A stretch of DNA of 38,154 bases from an uncultured Gammaproteobacteria bacterium (GTDB lineage: Bacteria > Pseudomonadota > Gammaproteobacteria > Enterobacterales > Succinivibrionaceae): assembly GCA_900315395.1 (NCBI GenBank), contig OMZC01000125.1, positions 1-38,154 of the forward strand, written 5' to 3'. Below, piece after piece: positions 32,644 through 38,154 of the stretch. The translations under genes and the position numbers were made by a program. The notes below the pieces were generated by a model, which was not told the DNA's origin, ran no database searches, and saw nothing but the letters and a program-made list of their open reading frames with translations. The number at the start of each line of letters is the position of its first letter. The first letter of the stretch is position 1.

Positions 32644-32672
32644 TTGTAATGTAAACGTTTTAGTTAGATAAT
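32644..32672 (+). promoter_or_regulatory. Sigma-70 promoter of the thiamine operon
   Basis: TTGTAA (32644-32649) and GATAAT (32667-32672) with 17-nt spacing. The expected start is ~7 nt downstream, at the first base of riboswitch helix P1 (32680). Confidence 0.72.
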
Positions 32673-32679
32673 AATTTTG

Positions 32680-32764
32680 CTTGTCGGAGTGCCTTTGAGG
32701 CTGAGACTGTTTTAAACAGAATCCGTTACTACCTGATCCAGTTAATGCTGGCGTAGGGAACAAG
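32680..32764 (+). promoter_or_regulatory. TPP (THI-box) riboswitch
   Basis: P1 pairs CTTGT (32680-32684) with ACAAG (32760-32764). The conserved core elements CTGAGA (32701-32706), ACCTGATCC (32731-32739) and GCGTAGGGAA (32751-32760) are present and correctly ordered. Downstream, GCACG (32775-32779) can pair with CGTGC (32806-32810) next to the thiC start. GGCAC can alternatively pair with GTGCC inside the aptamer (32689-32693), so the expression platform probably acts on translation initiation. Confidence 0.96.
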
Positions 32765-32813
32765 GTTCATTTCGGCACGCAAGTATTCCAATTACTTTAA
32801 AGAGACGTGCAAA

Positions 32814-34370
32814 ATGGCCCATAAAACTACCAACAAGATTTTTACTCCTGATATTGAACGCATCTCTATTCAGGGTAGCTCACCTCTTATAAACGTTCCT
32901 TTTAATAAGATAAATCTTTCAAATGGCGACAGTGTATTAGTTTCAACTGTTGAAGGTCCTGATGTTAATGCTAAGACCTTACCAAAGGTATCAGAGTCCT
33001 ATGCTCCTTATGTAATCGATGGTGATGCAAGAAAAGTTAAAAAGACCATCTTAGAGAGAGCAAAGGAAGGTGAAATCACTCCTCATATGGAGTATGTAGC
33101 TATCCGTGAATCTTATAAAAACAGCGATGACATGCCTTTTACTCCTGAGAATGTAAGAGAGGAGATTGCAAAGGGTACAGCTGTAATTCCTGCTAACATC
33201 AATCACACCGAATGTGAGCCAATGATCATTGGTAAACATTTCTCTGTAAAAGTTAATGCTAATATCGGAGCTTCATCCTTATCATCAGGCTTTGATGAGG
33301 AAATTAAAAAGTTACGCTTATCCTTAAAGTTTGGTGCAGATACCGTAATGGATTTATCAACAGGTATTGATGATTTAGGCGGTTTAAGAAGTGCTATTTT
33401 AAGAGCATCTCCTGTACCAATTGGTACTGTACCTGTTTATGAAGCATTAGATAGAGCTCATGGTGATGTTAATTTATTAACATGGGAACTCTTCCGCGAC
33501 ACTGTGATCGATCAGGCTCGTCAGGGTGTTGATTACTTTACAATCCATGCCGGTTTACTAAAAGATCTATTGCCACATGCTGCTAAACGTATTCTAGGTA
33601 TCGTATCTCGCGGTGGTTCTATTATGGCCAGCGCCATGATGAGAAGTGACAGCGAGAACATGGCTTATGAGCACTTTGATGAATTGATTGAAATCTGCCA
33701 TGACTATGATGTAGCTCTATCGTTAGGTGATGGTCTGCGTCCTGGCTGTATTTCTGATGCTTGTGATAAAGCTCAGTACGGAGAGCTCGAGAATATCGGT
33801 AAATTAGCTAAACGCTGCTTTGATGCCGGTGTTCAGTGCTTCATTGAAGGTCCTGGTCACGTTCCTATGAACAAGGTTTACGAGAATCAGGAATTACAGG
33901 AGAAATTCTGTAACAAGGCTCCTTTCTATACCTTAGGACCATTAGTAACTGATATTGCTCCAGGTTACGATCATATTACCTCAGCAATTGGCGGTTCTAT
34001 GATTGCATCATTTGGTACAGCAATGCTTTGCTATGTAACACCAGCTGAGCACTTGGCTCTTCCTACAGAGCAGGATGTTAAGACCGGACTTATTACTTAT
34101 AAGCTTGCAGCACATTCAGCTGATTTAGCTAAGAATTTACCAGGTGCTAAGATCCGTGATGATGCTATGGCTTTAGCTCGTGCTGATTTTAGATGGTATG
34201 ACCAGTTTGCTTTATCTTTAGATCCACAAAATGCTTACGATGTTTGGAGAGCACAGATGCCTGAAGAGTGTGCAAATTCTCATGAGCCGGCTTTCTGCTC
34301 AATGTGTGGTCCAAGATTCTGCCCAATTCGTTTAAATCGCAAATTACAGGCAAAATACAATGCTAAATAA
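32814..34370 (+). CDS. thiC: Phosphomethylpyrimidine synthase ThiC
   Basis: A 518-residue radical-SAM enzyme that converts AIR to HMP-phosphate. It has the core GADTVMDLSTG, TIHAGLLKDLLP, IEGPGHVPMNKV and the cluster-binding CSMCGPRFC near the C-terminus (C-x2-C-x4-C). It is ~110 residues shorter than E. coli ThiC, mostly because the N-terminal extension domain is reduced; shorter ThiC forms exist in other bacteria. It is first in the operon, 49 nt after the riboswitch, and overlaps the next gene by 11 nt. Confidence 0.97.
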   Translation: MAHKTTNKIFTPDIERISIQGSSPLINVPFNKINLSNGDSVLVSTVEGPDVNAKTLPKVSESYAPYVIDGDARKVKKTILERAKEGEITPHMEYVAIRESYKNSDDMPFTPENVREEIAKGTAVIPANINHTECEPMIIGKHFSVKVNANIGASSLSSGFDEEIKKLRLSLKFGADTVMDLSTGIDDLGGLRSAILRASPVPIGTVPVYEALDRAHGDVNLLTWELFRDTVIDQARQGVDYFTIHAGLLKDLLPHAAKRILGIVSRGGSIMASAMMRSDSENMAYEHFDELIEICHDYDVALSLGDGLRPGCISDACDKAQYGELENIGKLAKRCFDAGVQCFIEGPGHVPMNKVYENQELQEKFCNKAPFYTLGPLVTDIAPGYDHITSAIGGSMIASFGTAMLCYVTPAEHLALPTEQDVKTGLITYKLAAHSADLAKNLPGAKIRDDAMALARADFRWYDQFALSLDPQNAYDVWRAQMPEECANSHEPAFCSMCGPRFCPIRLNRKLQAKYNAK

Positions 34371-35871
34371 TGAAAGACCTAAGGTCCTAGTTGTAGCAGG
34401 CCTAGATTCTGGCGGTGGAGCTGGTATTACTGCAGACTGTATTACAGTTTACGATAATATGGCTTTTGCTCTGCCTTGTGTCAGTGCTTTAACCTGTCAG
34501 TCTTTAAAGAACATCACTTCAGTTAAAGCTACAAATGAAGATGTCTTTAAAGAAACTTTAAGAATTGCTTCTTCAGACTGGGATCATATCGATGCTGTAA
34601 AAGTAGGTTTAATCAGTGATGATAGATTACTAACCATACTTTTAGATGCCTTAAAGACTTCTTTTAAAGATGTACCTGTTGTCTGGGATCCTGTCCTATG
34701 CGGTACAGCAGGTGCTCTTAATAGTGTTGATTTAAATCAAAGACTAGATGAGATCTTACCTTATGTTTCTATCTTTACTCCAAATCTTCCAGAAGCATTA
34801 ACACTAGCTTCATGGGATGAGGAAAAGTTAAAGAAAGAAGGTACTAAAAAGTTAGCCCAGTTCTTCATTGATAAAGGTGCTAAAGCTGTCATTATTAAAG
34901 GTGGTCACAACATCTTATCAAAGGATGCAGAGGATACCTTTGTCTCAGACTTTGTCTCTTTTACCATGAAGAATCCTTACATTGAAGGTAAAGGTGCTCA
35001 TGGTGGTGGTTGCGCTTTATCATCAGCCTTAGCTGCTCTTGTTGCAAATAAATTCGCTTTCCATGATGCAGCTGTACTTGCTAAAGCTTACGTTTATTCA
35101 GGCATTAAAAATCCAGCTTTAAGCAAAGATGATGTTGATGCCATAAGTAACAGACCTCCAGTAGGACACAATGGTCTTGTAAATGATATGAGCTTAATGC
35201 CAAAGGTAGAAGAAGATGGTTTTCCTGTGTCATCAGAGCCATTTCCTGTATGTCCGTTAAAGCTAGGCTTATACCCAGTTGTAGATTCAGTTGACTGGAT
35301 TAAAAGACTTGTAAAAGATGGTGTCAGAACCATTCAGCTTCGCATTAAAGATAAAACAGATCCAAAGTTATATGAAAAGATCTGTCAAGCGGTTGAGTTT
35401 TGCAATGAACATAAAGTTCGTCTTTTCATTGATGATCACTATGAACTTGCTATTAAAGCACATGCTTATGGTGTTCACTTAGGTATGGAAGATTTACGAG
35501 ATGCCGACATTGAAGCAATTAGAAAGGCTAACTTGCGCTTAGGTGTATCAACTCATGGTAGCTATGAGATGTTAAAAGCCTATCAGTTGCATCCTTCATA
35601 CATTGCTTTAGGCCATATCTTCCCAACAAACTCAAAGGTAATGCCATCAAAGCCACAGGGCTGTTTTAAGCTTTCTGTAGAACAAGATCTGATTAAAGAC
35701 ACTGTACCTACAGTAGCCATAGGTGGTATCAAACTATTTAATGTAAAAGATGTAATTGCCTCTAATGTAGGCTCAGTTGCCTTAATTACAGGTATTACTA
35801 AAGCTGATGATCCAGATGAAACAACCAAGCAATGGTTGTCTTTATGTGGAAACGGTGGTGACAGAGAATAA
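34360..35871 (+). CDS. thiDE: Bifunctional HMP(-P) kinase / thiamine-phosphate synthase (ThiD-ThiE fusion)
   Basis: A 503-residue fusion. Residues ~1-270 are ThiD: VLVVAGLDSGGGAGITAD, VWDPVLCGTAG, TPNLPEA, IIKGGH and GKGAHGGGCALSSALAA. Residues ~305-500 are ThiE: YPVVDSVDWI, RTIQLRIKDKTD, FIDDHYELAIKAHAYGVHLGMEDL, LGVSTHGSYE, LGHIFPTNSK and VAIGGIK. It phosphorylates HMP twice and joins HMP-PP with thiazole phosphate. Two sequential pathway steps are therefore on one chain. A ThiD motif reads HGGGC where most have HGTGC. It starts inside the thiC end (11-nt overlap). Confidence 0.95.
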   Translation: MLNNERPKVLVVAGLDSGGGAGITADCITVYDNMAFALPCVSALTCQSLKNITSVKATNEDVFKETLRIASSDWDHIDAVKVGLISDDRLLTILLDALKTSFKDVPVVWDPVLCGTAGALNSVDLNQRLDEILPYVSIFTPNLPEALTLASWDEEKLKKEGTKKLAQFFIDKGAKAVIIKGGHNILSKDAEDTFVSDFVSFTMKNPYIEGKGAHGGGCALSSALAALVANKFAFHDAAVLAKAYVYSGIKNPALSKDDVDAISNRPPVGHNGLVNDMSLMPKVEEDGFPVSSEPFPVCPLKLGLYPVVDSVDWIKRLVKDGVRTIQLRIKDKTDPKLYEKICQAVEFCNEHKVRLFIDDHYELAIKAHAYGVHLGMEDLRDADIEAIRKANLRLGVSTHGSYEMLKAYQLHPSYIALGHIFPTNSKVMPSKPQGCFKLSVEQDLIKDTVPTVAIGGIKLFNVKDVIASNVGSVALITGITKADDPDETTKQWLSLCGNGGDRE

Positions 35872-35885
35872 CGGAGTAACTTGCT

Positions 35886-36089
35886 ATGATAATTCACTAC
35901 AATCAACAAGAGAATTTAGAGTTAAAAGAGGGGATCACCCTTAAAGAATTTCTTGAGTCAAAGCAACTCTCACGCGAAGGTGTGGCTGTAGCTGTTGATG
36001 AGAATATTGTTAAAAAAGCTGATTTTGACACCTTTGTATTAAAAGATGGTATGTCAGTAGATGTTTTTAATATGGTTTCAGGTGGTTAG
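35886..36089 (+). CDS. thiS: Sulfur carrier protein ThiS
   Basis: A 67-residue beta-grasp protein ending in the essential Gly-Gly (NMVSGG). [10 protein letters not shown] and [12 protein letters not shown] fit ThiS. It is adenylated by ThiF and then carries sulfur as a C-terminal thiocarboxylate to ThiG. No thiF lies in this window. The stop is 2 nt before thiG. Confidence 0.93.
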   Translation: MIIHYNQQENLELKEGITLKEFLESKQLSREGVAVAVDENIVKKADFDTFVLKDGMSVDVFNMVSGG

Positions 36090-36091
36090 AA

Positions 36092-36874
36092 ATGACAGAA
36101 AAATTAGTATTAGCAGGTCAGGAATTTGATAACAGACTTATCATCGGTACAGGTAAGTACGCTTCAGGTGAAGTCTTAACAGCTTCTGCTAAAGCATCTG
36201 GTGCTCAGATTGCAACTATGGCTGTAAAAAGAGTTGATACCAAGAATCATACTGACGAAATCGTAAAGCCATTAAAAAATTTAGGTATCACTCTAATGCC
36301 TAATACCTCAGGTGCAAAGAACAGCCGTGAAGCTATCTTTGCAGCTCAGCTAGCTCGTGAAGCCTTAGGTACAGATTGGGTAAAGGTTGAAATTCACCCA
36401 GACGTAAGATATCTGCTACCAGATCCTGTAGAGACTTTTAAAGCATGTGAAGAGTTAGTAAAGGACGGCTTTAAAGTATTCCCATATATTCAGGCAGATC
36501 CTGTATTAGCTCGTCGCCTCGAGGATATTGGTGTTAGTGCAGTTATGCCTTTAGGTGCTCCTATTGGTTCTGCTAAAGGTCTTGAAACTAAAGCAATGTT
36601 AGAGATTATTATTGCTCAGTCTCATGTACCCGTAATTGTAGATGCTGGTATTGGAGCTCCATCAGATGCTACACTAGCATTTGAGTTAGGTGCTGATGCT
36701 GTTATGGTTAACACCGCAATTGCAGCTTCTCGTGATCCTGTGGCAATGTCACACGCATTCAAGTTAGCTCAAGAAGCTGGTAGAACTGCATTTGAAGCAG
36801 GATTGGCTGTAAAGGCTCAATCAGCCGTTGCAACTTCTCCAATGGAAGCTTTCTTAAAAGAGGCTATGAAATAA
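36092..36874 (+). CDS. thiG: Thiazole synthase ThiG
   Basis: A 260-residue TIM-barrel enzyme that builds thiazole phosphate from DXP, dehydroglycine and ThiS-thiocarboxylate. [10 protein letters not shown] near the N-terminus, [41 protein letters not shown] and [12 protein letters not shown] are family signatures. It lies between thiS and thiH with 2- and 1-nt gaps, so all are translated from one message. Confidence 0.96.
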   Translation: MTEKLVLAGQEFDNRLIIGTGKYASGEVLTASAKASGAQIATMAVKRVDTKNHTDEIVKPLKNLGITLMPNTSGAKNSREAIFAAQLAREALGTDWVKVEIHPDVRYLLPDPVETFKACEELVKDGFKVFPYIQADPVLARRLEDIGVSAVMPLGAPIGSAKGLETKAMLEIIIAQSHVPVIVDAGIGAPSDATLAFELGADAVMVNTAIAASRDPVAMSHAFKLAQEAGRTAFEAGLAVKAQSAVATSPMEAFLKEAMK

Positions 36875-36875
36875 G

Positions 36876-38000
36876 ATGAGTTTTTATGATGAGCTGTCAA
36901 AAATCGATGTAGACAAGTTTGTCTCATTGGTAGATTCAAGAACTGATGCAGATGTTGAAAGAGCAATTTATAAAACTACTCCTCGCACCGTTGAAGATTT
37001 CGCTGCTTTAATTAGTGAAAATGCCAGAAAACACTATCTTGATGTGATGGTACAAGAGGCTACACAGTTAACTAGAAAGAGATTTGGTCGCTGTGTAAAC
37101 ATGTATCTGCCTCTATACCTTACAAACCTCTGTAACAACAAATGTGTTTACTGCGGTTTCTCTGTAATGAACAAATTCAAGCGTGTAGTTCTTACAATGG
37201 AAGAAATTGAAGAAGAATTACAGGCCATGAATAAAATGGGATATACCAATATCCTGTTAGTTTCAGGCGAAAACTCTCATAGAGCAGGTATGCCATATTT
37301 TAGAGAAGTGTTACCACTTACCAAGAAATATGCTGATTACTTGCAGATGGAAGTTCAGCCTCTAGAAACTGAAGAATATGCAGAGTTAAAGACCTTAGGT
37401 TTAGATGCTGTTTCTGTCTATCAGGAAACTTACCATCCAGGTTGCTATAAGCAAGTTCACTTAGGTGGTAAAAAAGCTGATATGCGCTTTAGAATGGAAA
37501 CTCCAGATAGATTAGGTCAAGCTGGTATTGATAAAGTAGGTATGGGCGCTCTTTTAGGTCTTTATGACTGGAAAGTTGATCTGTGTGCTCTTGCAATGCA
37601 TGTACTTTACATGAGGGATCATTATTGGAAGACTTCTCTTTCAATTTCATTCCCACGTTTAAGACCTGCTCAAGGAGGTTACCAGCCACATTCTCCTGTT
37701 GATGATGCAAAGTTAGTTCAGATCATTAGCGCTTGGAGAATTTTTGATAACGAGCTTGATCTTACAATCTCTACAAGAGAGAGTGCATCATTTAGAGATC
37801 TAATTCTGCCTATTGGTATTACCGCTGTATCTGCTGGTTCTTCAACAGAACCAGGTGGATATGCTCATAAGGGTAAGTATCTTGAGCAGTGGACTGTAAA
37901 TGATGACAGATCGGTAGATGAAGTTGTTGCAGCAATGGAAAAGAGTGGCTTTGATGCAGTATTCCACAATGCATCAGCAACCTACTTCAAAGCTGTTTAG
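36876..38000 (+). CDS. thiH: 2-iminoacetate synthase ThiH
   Basis: A 374-residue radical-SAM tyrosine lyase that supplies dehydroglycine for thiazole synthesis. The cluster motif is C86-x3-C90-x2-C93 (LCNNKCVYCGF). QVEPL-like MEVQPLETEEY, VYQETYH and SISFPRLRPA follow the family. Use of ThiH rather than glycine oxidase ThiO indicates the oxygen-sensitive route, as in E. coli and many anaerobes. It is the last gene of the operon. Confidence 0.96.
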   Translation: MSFYDELSKIDVDKFVSLVDSRTDADVERAIYKTTPRTVEDFAALISENARKHYLDVMVQEATQLTRKRFGRCVNMYLPLYLTNLCNNKCVYCGFSVMNKFKRVVLTMEEIEEELQAMNKMGYTNILLVSGENSHRAGMPYFREVLPLTKKYADYLQMEVQPLETEEYAELKTLGLDAVSVYQETYHPGCYKQVHLGGKKADMRFRMETPDRLGQAGIDKVGMGALLGLYDWKVDLCALAMHVLYMRDHYWKTSLSISFPRLRPAQGGYQPHSPVDDAKLVQIISAWRIFDNELDLTISTRESASFRDLILPIGITAVSAGSSTEPGGYAHKGKYLEQWTVNDDRSVDEVVAAMEKSGFDAVFHNASATYFKAV

Positions 38001-38039
38001 ATAATGTCTTGAAAAAGGTGAAATATTATCTATAATGGG

Positions 38040-38067
38040 AAACAGAGGTGCGGTAATACCTCTGTTT
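38040..38067 (+). terminator. Terminator of the thiamine operon
   Basis: A perfect 10-bp stem, AAACAGAGGT (38040-38049) and ACCTCTGTTT (38058-38067), 8-nt loop, followed by CTTTG. Confidence 0.85.
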
Positions 38068-38073
38068 CTTTGA

Positions 38074-38124
38074 TGGTTCTAATTTACCATACTGGTGATG
38101 ACCAAATTAGCAAAACTAGAACCA
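38074..38124. other. Inverted repeat at the window edge
   Basis: TGGTTCTA (38074-38081) and TAGAACCA (38117-38124) form 8-bp arms with an inner AATTT/AAATT pairing. This could be a second terminator, a small RNA or an operator for the next gene beyond the window. No ORF is seen in 38001-38154. Confidence 0.35.
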
Positions 38125-38154
38125 AAATCAAAAGACTATATTTCATAACGAAAT

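Overview
The window looks like a chromosomal segment of an AT-rich, host-associated, probably anaerobic gammaproteobacterium; my best guess is the Succinivibrionaceae/Aeromonadales side. The grounds are an ybaB-recR-htpG block of enterobacterial type, a trimeric-type porin, lipid A/KDO genes (lpxK, kdsB), a small 4.5S RNA without an Alu domain, a PutP very close to the enterobacterial form, and the oxygen-sensitive ThiH route to thiazole. Family assignment is inference; no rRNA or tRNA was seen.

Layout. 1-3.7 kb: end of a DnaT-like replication gene (minus), an orphan adenine DNA methyltransferase with its own N-terminal helix-turn-helix, then ybaB and recR. 3.8-7.8 kb: a small lipoprotein (minus), htpG behind a textbook sigma-32 promoter, and a major porin. 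7.8-14.6 kb: an accessory island lying between two ~95% identical direct repeats, which carry the 3' end of a secreted-protein gene plus a terminator. The left repeat is split by a 4626-bp IS21-type transposon (8054-12679) with an exact 8-bp target duplication; the intact right copy supplies the empty site. The transposon carries a zinc-ribbon protein, an istA broken by an in-frame TGA, istB, and a KfrA-like coiled-coil gene whose 5' end is a tandem array of 18-bp palindromic units that also encode CNVTxx hexapeptides. The rest of the island has two tiny membrane peptides, a ribbon-helix-helix protein, and three phage-like genes, one with an early in-frame stop.

14.6-28.5 kb is mostly housekeeping: the intact secreted-protein gene, a dicarboxylate/amino-acid symporter, cysK, a DEDDh exonuclease, mscL, a membrane-bound SpoIIE-like protein that has lost metal ligands, RNase T, a YgiW-like periplasmic protein, an rfbD-like reductase, putP, a small membrane protein, and a two-gene unit (AAA-ATPase-like plus HAD phosphatase). 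The AAA-like protein has lost both the Walker A lysine and the Walker B glutamate, and its start is only 22 nt downstream of the 4.5S RNA gene on the same strand.

28.9-38.1 kb: truB, a lipoprotein, lpxK and kdsB in one direction, then a TPP-riboswitch-controlled thiamine operon thiC-thiDE (fused)-thiS-thiG-thiH ending in a terminator. thiF is not in the window. The least ordinary pieces are the palindrome array inside the KfrA-like gene, the small peptide/RHH cassette, and the two predicted pseudoenzymes.
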